A stretch of 64,000 nt of DNA from Cololabis saira (taxonomy: Eukaryota > Chordata > Actinopteri > Beloniformes > Belonidae): the NCBI RefSeq assembly GCF_033807715.1, contig NC_084599.1, forward strand, positions 25,849,125 through 25,913,124. The letters are read 5' to 3'. The position numbers and the translations under genes are program-made. How positions within the stretch are numbered: position 1 is the first letter of the stretch; each line of letters begins with the position of its first letter. Shown in pieces: positions 28,763 through 39,615 of this stretch. Under the pieces are notes generated by a model, which was not told where the DNA came from, ran no database searches, and saw nothing but the letters and a program-made list of their open reading frames with translations.

Positions 28763-29020
28763 CCTACTGCTGTATAACATCCTTTCTCGACAACTCCTGT
28801 GTAAGCATTTGGGAACTGATGAGACCGATTGCTACAGCTTTGTAGACTTCCTAATGTAAGTGCCTGTGTTGTATTTTATATTTCATCATCGTCCAACAAC
28901 GTTAAATAGCTCTGGACAGCAGGAAAGCAAGTTTGGCAAGATTTTAGAGATCAGGACTACATCAAAAGTGTTTATACATTTTCTTATAAAAATGAAACAT
29001 TAAAAAATAAAAATAGAATA

Positions 29021-31346
29021 CTGCTTGAATCTATTATCAAGTCCAAACCTAGTTTCAAACCTATGTTCTCAACAACTGAGTGGTCGCAGATCCGTCACTA
29101 TAAAAACACCAATGGCATTAGTTATAGCTTTAGCCCGATCTGAATTACTGGCAAAATCCTGTTTAAATGCCAAACGTAGCTACGTTTGCTACGACATTCA
29201 CATTGTGCCGTTTCAAATGCGTTATGAAGTTTGCCGTGTTGCCAGAAACATGTGTCAAAGGGGTGGTTCTTCTCGGTTTGGTACTACAATAGAACCCAAG
29301 TCCCCAATGAAATACTTTCAAGTTCGTTCTTCGAGGGTGAGCAGCGCTTAGTAACCCACAAACAAAGCAGGGGTGCAGCAACAAACATTTATTGCGCAGA
29401 CTGTTATAAAATCAGGGGTGGGGAAAATGTCACTTAAAATGGGAGAACTGTTCTTAAAATGGCCAATCCATAAAAGGTTAAAAGATGAACAGTCTCAGTC
29501 ATTCCGGGCTCACTGTCCTCTAGTGCCCCCTCTGGAAGCATCGGCAATCAGGCCCACGCCAACAGGGATCCCCGGTCCGAGTCCGCCGGGGGCTCCCCAA
29601 CCACCTGAGCCCCCATGGGCCTCTGTACATCAGTCCATCCTGCTCAGCTCTGCCCATTCTCCGTCCAGCCACCACAGTTCCTTCTCCGTCCATCCACCAC
29701 AGTCCAGCCACTCTCTAGCTCGAATGGATCTCCCTTGAATGGAACCCTCCCCTGGTCCACCATTGGTCTAGGGGGGCCAGCCTGCAGTGGTTCATTGGCC
29801 ACTGCAGCTGTCAGTCAGGATTCAGTCATTGGCTTAATAGTGTTCAGCTGTGTCTAATCAACTAAAAAAAAACAGGTAAATTGCATGCCAACTCAAAAAC
29901 ACAGAAAAAGTTACGTTTCAAACAATAACTAAACAAAGCAACAAAAATGTGCAAATAATGCAAATAAAATGTTTAAGACAATAACATAATAAACAAACAA
30001 TTAAACACAGCCTGGCACTCAGCATGACACATGCCTGTTGAACAATATCAGCACACTGCTCTCGTCTTATCTACTTGTCTTCGTCCCTTGTTGTTTTTCA
30101 CCGGGAAACCAAAGTGTTCCCAAACAGGAGACCTTAAAGATAAAGGGGGGGGTCTTCAAGCTCCGGCTTCTTGTTTGCATCAACCATCACTCATGTGGGA
30201 GTCCGTTGCTGACTACCAACTTCCAGTCCGTCACTTAAGATGTTCATGTGGGAACTCAGATTTTAAGTATGGTGTGCGCACAGAACAAGCCTGTTAGGTA
30301 GCTACTGTTAAACATTGTATTCACTTCTGCAACGTACCGACGTACCAAAACGATTCGGTACAAATGCGTGTACCGTTACACCCCTAGCAGCAGGACAACG
30401 TTATTAGATCCAAGAATGTTGAGAGAGGTGGGGCAGTAGATCCACGGGAAGGTTAGGAGGTTGTATGAAAGCTTCAGAAAGCTGCAGAAATATAGAAGTA
30501 TAGCTCGCAGTCATTGTGTTGATGAAGCACAAGATGAGGTGGCTTCCAGGTTTTGTGTGGTGTGGCTGTGGCAGATATGGTGTGTTCATTCACCCATCTA
30601 ATTGCTAAGAAACTATTTTGCCAGCCTGGTGTTTTTTACCCAGATAGCTCTGTATCTTCTCCTAGCAGGCAGCAGACTGAACAGCGATGTGCTGAATGTG
30701 ATCCCTTCAGGACGTTGGTAGACAGCAGAACTCTCTGGGAGGCTGATCCTAATGATTCTCTCTGCGCCTGTTGTTTAGCCTAACATTGCTCAGTGCATAG
30801 GTCACCATATTTCCGATGGCACAGCTGTGAAGGTTCACCGCGATGCCTCTGAGGTAAAAAAGGGTGCTCCTGGGCTTTACTGAGGTGGTGCTGATGCCAC
30901 AGGACAGATCCTGTCACCTTCAGACACAGATACATATTTAATTAGATCATAAATATCTAATAACAAGCAAATGTCAACTTGTTTATCATTTTTTAATGAA
31001 TATATCTTCAAATCTATACTGAGAGCGCCAAAACTGCACATACTGTACAATGATATATAACTTACACTGAGCAAGGGATACAGTAAATGTGAAGTAGTAG
31101 TAACAGTAGTAGTACGATTAGGCACACTGTTGTGTATATACTGTATTTTGTTGCAGCCCTCCTGGATGCAGATGAAAGCTTGCCCATAAAATCCAATATT
31201 TAAAAATGAATAATTAAAAAGAAAATTATGTTAAATGCAAAGCAGAATTTGAACACTTGGAAAATGCCATTTTACAACCCTATCCTCAGGTTTATAGTTT
31301 GGGCTTAGACTTGTGAATACCCCTTTACTCTGTACTTAGAGCCTGT
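29021..31346. other. Intergenic with a GC-rich, Pro/Ser-biased patch
   Basis: 29510-29830 is much richer in C (runs such as CCACCACAGTCCAGCCACTC) and gives a proline/serine-rich frame without a domain. At about 30320-30387 the sequence reads GTACCGTTACACCCCTAG, a hAT-type terminus like that at 16045, but its partner end was not found. No gene is supported. Confidence 0.4.
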
Positions 31347-31574
31347 GAAGACTACGGAGCCCTGGAGGTGACATGGAAATTATTATTTTTATCTCGTGCG
31401 CACGACTTTTTATGTCGTGCGCACGACTTTTTATCTCGTGCGCACCACTTTTTATGTCGTGCGCACCACTTTTTATGTCGTGCGCACGACTTACTGAAAA
31501 GTCGTGCGCACGAGATAAAAAGTCGTGCGCACGACTTTTTATCTCGTGCGCACCACTTTTTAGTCAGTGAGAAC

Positions 31575-31900
31575 TATAAATAGAAAATTTTCTATTTTAT
31601 TATTATTTTATTATATTATTATTATATATGTATTATATTATTTTATTATTTTCTGTCTATTATTACTATCTATTATTTTTAATAGAAAATAGAAAACATG
31701 TTATTATTTTTTATTAAAATAGAAAATAATAAAATAATATAATAGATATATAATAATAATATAATAAAATAATAATAAAATAGAAAATAGAAAAAATGTT
31801 TTCTATTTTCTATTTTAATAGAAAATAGAAAACATGTTATTATTAACATGTTTTCTATTTTCTATTTTAATAGAAAATAGAAAACATGTTATTATTGCAG
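31575..31900. repeat. AT-rich foldback block inside the 31353-32643 element
   Basis: Almost pure A/T. It contains repeated hairpins made of TTTTCTATTTTCTATTTT and AATAGAAAATAGAAAACATG, with AACATGTT at the turn near 31843-31852. Confidence 0.85.
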
Positions 31901-31960
31901 GTTTAACATAGGTTTTGAGCATGGGTATTATATTCCCATCATTTGGGAGAACCCCCTATT

Positions 31961-32050
31961 TCTAATGACAGAATCATCACTGTCTAATGTTCTGTCTAAT
32001 GACAGAATCATCACTGTCTAATGTTCTGTCTAATGACAGAATTATCACTG
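31961..32050. repeat. 34-bp tandem repeat, about 2.6 copies
   Basis: Units start TCTAATGACAGAATCATCAC at 31961, 31995 and 32029. The last copy is incomplete and carries one substitution (ATTATC). Confidence 0.95.
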
Positions 32051-32189
32051 TTTCAGCAGGTCTCTTAGGTTTATAATTCAGATTAATTTTCGTTTACATA
32101 TAACATTGTTTGTAGTCATTTTAGTGCAATTTAAAGCTTATTTCTACAAATAAAATCAGCACTGTAGGCAGCGATCTTGGACCAGCGGC

Positions 32190-32220
32190 CACTCTGATTG
32201 GTCCAGCACGCTCACGTGAC
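32190..32220 (-). promoter_or_regulatory. Promoter-like cluster (CCAAT box and E-box) inside the 31353-32643 element
   Basis: On the minus strand, GTCACGTGAG (E-box CACGTG at 32213-32218) precedes GGACCAATCAGAG (CCAAT at 32197-32201). The surrounding 32150-32340 is GC-balanced, unlike the AT-rich rest of the interior. The motifs are seen; promoter function is only inferred. Confidence 0.35.
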
Positions 32221-32649
32221 AATGTCGAAGCACTTTGTGACAACTCCGCCTCTGGAAATAGTTCCACTTTTAAAACGTCGTTTGTGAAGCCAGTTTCCCG
32301 AGATCGGACTTCGACGACTAGATAAATGCTTGGCATCAATAGCTGTATATGTTGAAGTGAGCGGATATGTCACTTTTGGGGGTTTCCTTTTGGCCTTCCT
32401 TCCTATTCAATCCAGTGTTCTGTTCTCACTGACTAAAAAGTGGTGCGCACGAGATAAAAAGTCGTGCGCACGACTTTTTATCTCGTGCGCACCACTTTTC
32501 AGTAAGTCGTGCGCACGACATAAAAAGTGGTGCGCACGACATAAAAAGTCGTGCGCACGAGATAAAAAGTTGTGCGCACGACATAAAAAGTCGTGCGCAC
32601 GAGATAAAAATAATAATTTCCATGTCACCTCCAGGGCTCCGTAGAAGAC

Positions 32650-35600
32650 AGACAAAGTGCACTAAAATTATTATTTCTCAGCAAGGAATGCACCCTTACA
32701 AGTCTCTTGCGTACAAAATTGTTTAATTGTGTAAAGCTGCTGCTAATTAAGACTGGTGATGTCCACCAGCCAATCAGTTAAACTGCAAAAAGTTCGGGTG
32801 AGATAATATCAAGTTTTCTGTTTTTAAACTGGGCATCAAACGGGCTTCTTCAAATATACAGCATGCGAGGGGTGTCACTGAGTGCGATAGGGTCTAATTT
32901 CCACTTCATTGATCAGTTTGACATTTGTATTTCATTTGTTTTAACAAATCCATTATTCTCATTAAAAGCTCTAACACAGGCAGCTGAAATATGTGAATAA
33001 TTTAAAAGCACAAAGGTTTCATGTGGCATTTCTGTTTTTCAGGAACAAAGAAACCTCTCCTGAACAGATGGTAACCTGACATACACCTGACAAGACTGAT
33101 GCATGGTAATAAGAACTTTCTCTCTCTTAAAAAACACCAGTTTTATATGGTGATAACATTATAAAACAGTCATCAGTATTGTGCCCCTGGTAAGGTGGTC
33201 CAAGTTTACACCCGTCAGGCGTCAGCGCTGCGCTGTCGTTTAGGTCCATATAAAGATGACAAGGCAACAGTCTTGCATGACGGTCTTTAAATCAATACTT
33301 GGTGAAAATCACAGTGGGAATAAATATTGATAAATAACATTGCAATATAAGTTCATAGATATGTTGATTTTAAGTATGATAAAAAAAGAGTTTGAAATAT
33401 AAAAACGTATTTTGATAGACACACCGAGCAATCAACAGCAGTTTAGTCTGATGTGGTATTAGCCGATAAGGTCAGGGTTGTCTCTCTCTTCAGAGACTGA
33501 TCGGAGAACTCCGTGCTCGTGTTTTTGTGGAAACTAAAGTGTGGAAGTCGCCATTCTTCTAGTGATTTAATTGGTGATTGACACTGAAGTGCTGAGTGCC
33601 GAGTGCCCACGGAAGCCCTGGGACATCCCCTAGCCTTGTTAGCGCGCTCTGCCAGCAGTGGTCAGGTTTTTCTGTTAGGATCGGAGTTGTGATCTCCAGA
33701 CGTGCAGGAGAGCAAACCATTTTCCAGCCCAAAGAATCGTACAAACTGATAGCTTGTAGCCCGACTGGTTACCAACACATTACACCCTGAACGAACATTT
33801 AAAGAACATTGATCAGACTATAATAGACACTGAGTTACAGTATGACCATGGCCTGCTGCCAGCCGAGTGCTAGTTTTGGTTTGTGGAACAAAACCACTGC
33901 TCCTCTGTACCGCTTTGGTTCTGGTAACGGTGGTAGCCAGGGCTAAGACCACGCATGGGCCCTAAATTATGGAACAGCCATCAACTGAAGTTCCACCTGC
34001 ATCTTTGTTTTTAATTCAGCAGATTTCTCCTTATTTTTGTTATATTTTGTTGCAGATTTTTCATGTGTGATAAAATTCTTCTGCACACTATGACCGCTGC
34101 AGTGTTTTATTAATTAAGAGTCGGACCTGTAATGGGCAACAACCATGTCGGCAGGTGGTCTCTGTGGCTTCTGTAAATAGACGCTGCTGCACGCATCTGC
34201 ATCTGTAAACCACATCTTATCTTATCAAGAGAGTTGAACCACCGTGACTGAAAATGTCCAACAGGTTATTAGGCTGGTCGGTTTTTCAAATTGATTATAA
34301 ATGTGGACATTTAAACTTGGCTGCCTGTGCTTCTATACTGTATTATTGACAATCAGCAGTGAGTGGCTACATACTCAAGAACACTTTAACGCTCAATTTA
34401 TTTGATTACTTCTTTGATGCTGTTGTGTCTGATGTTGTTAAATGTTGCTTTGAGATCAATATAGCTGACATAAAATAACACATTTCACTTGAAGGTATCA
34501 AACAAAGAACATTCAAAAGAAATAACATTTTTACAGATTCTGAATGTGAAATAAAATACTGATCATCTGATCAGATCATTATCATAACCAGATCACCTGA
34601 TCACAGCTTGTACATTCCCGTACACAGTCCCATTTAAAGATGAATAACCATGCGGAGGCTAATGCTTTACTTTTTAATGTTGCATGTCCTGAAGTAACAA
34701 CCGCACATGGATACCACAAAGCTTTATGGTCAGCACGCTGTCTAACCGTCCAAACTACTTTCTCATACCAAAAATGCCATGTTTTGATCAGCTCTCTCAT
34801 TTCATGTGAAAAAGCTTCCTCTTGGGTTTTCTTATGGGCATGACAGCATGACATCTTAACGATTCGGCGAAATGGAAACCAAATTGATGCTTCTGATATT
34901 TCTTTAATGTCTGCTGAAATTGGTAACATTTTGTCCATCTGAGGCATTGCTGGAGCTATTCAGCTGTGGGAGGTGAACAAGCTGAGACACCTAAACATTT
35001 TAAACAGCTGGTTATGTGTCAAATCTTCGATGGAATTTAGTGGCCGAAACGAGGCAGAAACGAGAAACCAAAAAAATGTTGCAGGTCGAGAAATGAATTC
35101 ATCCCTGTTCTTTCATGTCTCCTTACTGTTTTGTTGCAGACAAATAATTCTTTATTCCAGTTTCACTTTATGTAAACCCCTGTGTACTGTGCAAACCCCA
35201 TTTAACTGTAGCTGCTACATGACAGCCGTCAAGAGGTTAAACTCATATGCTTTCAGGATGTTTTCCTAATCTCTGTATTTTTTTTTTCTTTTATGGTTTG
35301 GGGTTTTGGTTTTTTGATTTAGATATATCTGAACTGTCCTCATGTGCGGAAAGGAGGATAATATTGGGACATTTCGGGTCTGGACATGCAGTATGATGAC
35401 AAAAGTTATTTCTTATTCGAGAATGTGCAACAAGTTAAGGATGGAGCGTTAGGGCTGGTTGTGCCAGAGGAAACTGATGAAATGATGAGAAGACTGTTGT
35501 CAGTAATACCGATTAGTTCATATTGTGAGGAGTTTCTTGTTTTGCTCTAAAAATGTGTCTTTTCATTGAACATGTTTGTATCTGGCTCATATATGTAAGA

Positions 35601-35892
35601 ACACTGGGATGTAAGTTTTATAAGGAAAGCTAAAAATAGTACCATGAAATGTTTATTTTCTCCTCTACCTACAGGGACACAACTTAAAATAACATTACAG
35701 AGTGAAGAATTTTAGCCTATAATGTATTGTCTAGGAGCATGTAAACTTTTGTTAGGGTCCAAAATAAGACGGACCATGTGTTTTCAGGAAAAAAAAGGAA
35801 AATAATGTTAACATAGGGGTCAACGGAGCCAACAAAAATAAATAGCTATTTTAAGACTAAAAAAAGATTTTACTCACAAGATTATAACAGGG
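32650..35892. other. Intergenic, no gene recognised
   Basis: AT-rich. It contains the second copy of a dispersed repeat (34625-34730). The minus-strand frame at 34582-34947 overlaps that repeat and has no recognised domain. Nothing else was seen. Confidence 0.5.
34625..34730. repeat. Dispersed repeat, copy 2 (partner at 12573-12672)
   Basis: Same orientation as copy 1, with the shared blocks listed there and an extra AACCATGCGGAGGCT-type segment near 34646. Confidence 0.8.
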
Positions 35893-36092
35893 GATCCAAG
35901 ATGCAGCAGAAAATAAAACACAACACTCAACATGAACGTCTGCATTTTGATTTATTTCTCTTTTTTTTAAACAGATGCAAGATCATGAAAGTGGATGTGA
36001 GCAACTCGTGTCTTAGTGCCTGACTGTTATTTGTCTGCCTGCCTAAGTTTCATGTAACCTGGTGTAAATATTGGAGCATTTACAAAGAAACC

Positions 36093-36181
<89 letters not shown>

Positions 36182-36657
36182 CTTGGGAACTTCAATGCTC
36201 TGGGATTGAGTTTGCACGCTAATGAAACGTGTTGTTGTTCGTCTTACCTAACATCACTCACTCTTTTTTTTTTTTATAATTCTTTTTATGAGTCCATAGT
36301 TAAAACATCAGAGCACAGGGTTTATTTCCTTTCTCATGGATGAAAATAGTCATGAAAAAGTAAGTACAATGGGTGTCATGGACTATGATCCATGGTTGCT
36401 ATCGGTGATCGCTGGGGGATATTTATTTGCAGAGAATTGAAGCAGGTTGTGAACAGTGTTGTTTTTGCAATAGGCGAGCCAGACATGATTGATCAGTTAT
36501 GAAAAGGCTGTCTATAATGGTGCTGGATAGACAAGCCAAAGGCCATAAAACATGGACAAAGTGACATATGGAGCCTACAAACACTTTCATTTTGATTATT
36601 TTGTTCCCTAGAAATGATGGGTTGCATAAAATAGATGTCAATTATAGGAGCAGCTCA
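35893..36657 (-). mobile_element. LTR-like repeat flanking the BEL/Pao relic, integrase side
   Basis: Shares long blocks with 39616-40220: GATCCAAGATGCAGCAGA, CTGCCTGCCTAAGTTTCATG, GTGTAAATATTGGAGCATTT, TACAATGGGTGTCATGGA and GACAAGCCAAAGGCCAT. It adjoins the end of the integrase-side coding relic, as a 3' LTR on the minus strand would. A (TA)n tract has expanded inside it. The divergence from the partner is substantial, so the insertion is old. Confidence 0.6.
36097..36179. repeat. (TA)n microsatellite
   Basis: Uninterrupted TA dinucleotides inside the LTR-like repeat. The partner copy at 39.8 kb lacks the tract. Confidence 0.98.
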
Positions 36658-38804
36658 TTAAGCCTTTCTTGCCTGTAAAACTGTATATGGTTTGAAATTG
36701 AAAAAAAAATGAATAGAACCCAAATGGTTATTTATAATTTTCTTATGCCTTGCTATCACTTTTCTCTCCTGAAGTCCAAGGAGATACTCTTTCACCCAAC
36801 GTTTCCAGAACAAATTTGACATGTACTGCACTGGCTTCCAGCGATGACGTGCATAAACATCTTCATTCTCGAACAAACTTGGCAGTAACGATGGCTGTGA
36901 TTTCAGCAAGAGCAGAGGGTTAGTCAATGCCTCCAAGTCTTTAGGATCTGTTGACGCCTTGTTATTGGACGGCTACTGACAACTGCTTCAGCCTCACAAA
37001 ATATTGTCGTCAAACCTTTTTCATCCAGGGTCAGAGTTCTTAATATAGAGTTTAAGACTTAACAGACTGACTGAATCAACTCCTCACAAGCACCTCCATG
37101 GCGTGATGCTGCTGGGGGATTAAAAACCCATTTCACACTCTTTTGCAGCAGCATATAATTAACAAGGTTGCTGTTTAGTCTCTCGATTCACGTTCAGCAC
37201 CCACAAAGTTGGTACTGTTATTGAATGAATTTCACGAACTTGATCTATGAATCTTCTGAAACGGTTAATAAAAGAGTCTGTGTCTAAAGATGACAGAATT
37301 TCAAGGTGTATGGTTTGTATTGCCAAGCAAATTAAAATTAGCCCATACCTCTTCACATTGCTCGTCCAAAACAGTCCAAACCAACTCGAGTGAGGGGAGG
37401 TTCATCAGGAGCCATTATCTGCTGTCCAGGTGCAGCAGATAATCTTGACACATTTTGCCAAAACTTTTCTGATGGCAACACAACGCATCAGGTATCCAAT
37501 ATTTCTGGCATAAGTGATACAGCATATGGTTTTATCCACCATGGCCTGTTTCTTGATGTACATGACAGAGAATTAACCTGGAGATGTGTAGATATTTTAC
37601 CAATATAGGTTCAAGGTTCTAAAGCTTGAGATACATTTGTACCAATTAAAATGTCCACGTCTGCATCAATTTCTTGTATTTTTAAATTTTTTCAAGTGCA
37701 GCCATCTTTGGAGATCTTTCGAGTGTGGAATATTACATTGATTAACGGGCATACTTCTTTGTGTAAGAATCTGAGTTAAGCTACAAAACTTATGAGAATC
37801 AAACCCAGCACCTTCCAACTCTGACAACATGTACTGTAACTATCCACCACTTTTTCCTGTCCCATACTTCGAAGAAGAATCCCCATCTTCTTCCCTGTAA
37901 CGTTAAGTTGGTTCATTAATCGTTCTGTACAAAATGAAGCAGTGCTTCCTGGATCCAGAAATGTATGTGTGACAAAAATCTTATTTCCTCTTTTGGATTT
38001 CAACTGAACAGGCAGAACAGAAAGTATACGGTCCTGATCCAGTCAAGCTGCTAGACTGAACTGAGACTACAGCACCTTCTTTTGTTGTTTCTGAACCATC
38101 ATTGGTCTGAGTTGAGCTCCTTTGTTTTTCTTCAAAGTAGACTTGCAACAATGTAGGATGTCTAAGACTGTATGCTTTACACGTCAAACATTTTCTGCAA
38201 TCTTTACTCATGCCCAATGCACAGACATCCAAACACATTCCCTTTTCCTTTAAAAAGGGATATCTTATAATTTTGTGTCCTTTTATCCAAAAGATGACAA
38301 ACATTGAATGAATGTCCAGCTCCACAAAACAAGCACACTTTAACCAGTGAGCTCACTCAGCAGGTGTAATGGCAAAAGCACTGCTTCCAGCCTTCATAAT
38401 AGTTTTAGACTTGTCCATCTTAGTTTCTCACTTTTTTGTGACAGGTGCTTCCTGTATACTTCCAGAAAAAGGGTCACTTGCTATCTTAACTTGCCTCTCA
38501 ATGAACCCTGCAATACCAGAAAATGTGGGTCTTTGACCAACATTCTCTGAATATCACATGACACATCCCTCCACCGATCTTGCAACCTCTATAGGGGAGT
38601 TTTTTTCACAATGGTTTGCATATTAACAGACTTAAGTCAGTTACACTAGCCCCCTTAGAGTTTCAACATTCTCGCAAGAAAAGACTATGAGCCTGTAAAG
38701 CTTTAATGTCTTCAGATTTAATCGGTCATAAAAGCACCTTATCCACGTAAGCAGAAGCTACTTTGTGTGGATCACCAAAGTGCTCTTCAAGCAATGACTT
38801 TGCC
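36658..38804 (-). pseudogene. BEL/Pao retrotransposon gag-pol relic lacking reverse transcriptase
   Basis: Read on the minus strand, the parts come in the expected order but are broken. 38804-38340 is a gag-like segment with many stops. 38325-38000 is a cysteine-rich knuckle region (KCLTCKAYSLRHPTLL). 38003 to about 37640 is an aspartic protease-like piece with the FLDPGSTASFCTE motif and a LIGTNVSQALEP segment. About 37430-37159 is an integrase fragment with KRYGLILICLAIQTIHLEIL and SLDTDSFINRFRRFI. 36936-36658 is the C-terminal domain that follows integrase in this group ([21 protein letters not shown]). Protease passes almost directly into integrase, so the reverse transcriptase and RNase H region has been deleted. 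Stops and frameshifts separate the blocks. Not functional. Confidence 0.85.
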
Positions 38805-39388
38805 TTAAAGGAGCATGAGGCAGGATTGAGGCAGGATTTATGAAAAAAATTTGTATACGTTTTAAGTTTTCTAGTAATAATGTCAGATGAAGCGTTCCAA
38901 ACCAAAAAGAATGAGCCCTCTAGTGTATCTCTTCATTGCCTTGAACAGGCTGTGTGCTGCAAAATGTGCTGCAATTCCGGGCCCGAAATTTCCCGCGCTG
39001 TCCTGCGGTTGTGACGTCAAATGCCCATGCTCATGCTCCTTTAAAGGAGCATGAGGCTCCTTTTAAGAAATGAGACTGATTAGCGCCACCTTCGCCACGA
39101 CAGCCGTCGGGGGTACTGCAGCCAACAGCGAAGCCGGCACGGGAGAACGGGGAGAACGTGCATGCAGCGTCATTTGACGTCACATCCGCAGGACAGCGCG
39201 GGAAATTCGGGTCCAGAATTGCAGCACATTTTGCAGAAAACAGCCTGTTCAAGACAACGGAGAGATACGGTAGAGGGCTCATTCGTTTTGGTTTGGAACG
39301 CTTCATCTGACATTATCACTAGAAAACTTAAAACGTATACAAATTCTTTTCATAAATCCTGCCTCAATCCTGCCTCATGCTCCTTTAA
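38805..39388. mobile_element. Inverted dimer of a TTAA-flanked MITE
   Basis: Outer ends TTAAAGGAGCATGAGGCAGG (38805) and CCTGCCTCATGCTCCTTTAA (39388). A further TTAAAGGAGCATGAGG / CATGCTCCTTTAA junction lies at 39032-39057. Copy A (38805-39044, about 240 bp) and copy B (39041-39388, about 348 bp) share about 200 bp in opposite orientation and meet at a single TTAA. Copy A lacks about 100 bp that copy B keeps. TTAA at all three junctions points to a TTAA-targeting family (piggyBac or Kolobok type). The dimer lies at the gag end of the BEL/Pao relic. Confidence 0.85.
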
Positions 39389-39615
39389 TGCACAAAAATA
39401 AAAGTGATTGGAAAAAAATGGTAACTGACAGCCCAAGCTGCCGTTGGGGGCTAATTAATTAGAGACAGTATATCCGCTGGCTTCACACGTGAAGCCTGAT
39501 GTCAGTTGTCTGATAATCCCCCCAACCCCAGGATCAAACATCCAAATCTTTCAGAAAAGTGCTATTATAATGTGTATGCAGCCTTTTAGTCTTTTTTCAG
39601 CCTCCAACCATAAAT

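Larger units (their letters stand above)
23110..29020. other. Intergenic, no gene recognised
   Basis: Long AT-rich stretch. The frames at 24385, 25022, 25741 and 27097 show no motif, no splice context and no compositional signal. One SINE/LINE tail lies at 28230-28262, and a 23-bp inverted pair spans 28650-28762. Nothing else is supported. Confidence 0.5.
31353..32643. mobile_element. DNA transposon with 220-bp inverted repeats made of GTGCGCAC palindromes; 6-bp target duplication
   Basis: The terminal sequence TACGGAGCCCTGGAGGTGAC at 31353 is mirrored by GTCACCTCCAGGGCTCCGTA ending at 32643. The inverted match continues without loss of register to GTCAGTGAGAAC (31573) and GTTCTCACTGAC (32419), about 220 bp per arm. 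Each arm holds eight ~20-bp units, each with a GTGCGCAC core, joined by CTTTTTATC-like spacers. The direct repeat GAAGAC lies immediately outside both ends (31347-31352 and 32644-32649). The interior has AT-rich foldbacks, 34-bp tandem repeats and a GC-balanced stretch with promoter-like motifs, but no transposase. Six-base duplications fit superfamilies such as IS3EU or Dada, but none can be assigned from sequence alone. Confidence 0.9.

Noticed and set aside
31390..31570. CRISPR-like array of ~20-bp repeats
   Set aside because: The units are directly adjacent with fixed 5-7 bp T/A spacers, have a mirror-image partner at 32430-32620 and lie at transposon ends. There are no unique spacers.
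34582..34947. 121-residue minus-strand frame
   Set aside because: Overlaps a dispersed repeat (34625-34730) and shows no domain.
39031..39306. 91-residue minus-strand frame beginning MKRSKPKRM
   Set aside because: Lies wholly inside the MITE dimer; non-coding element sequence.
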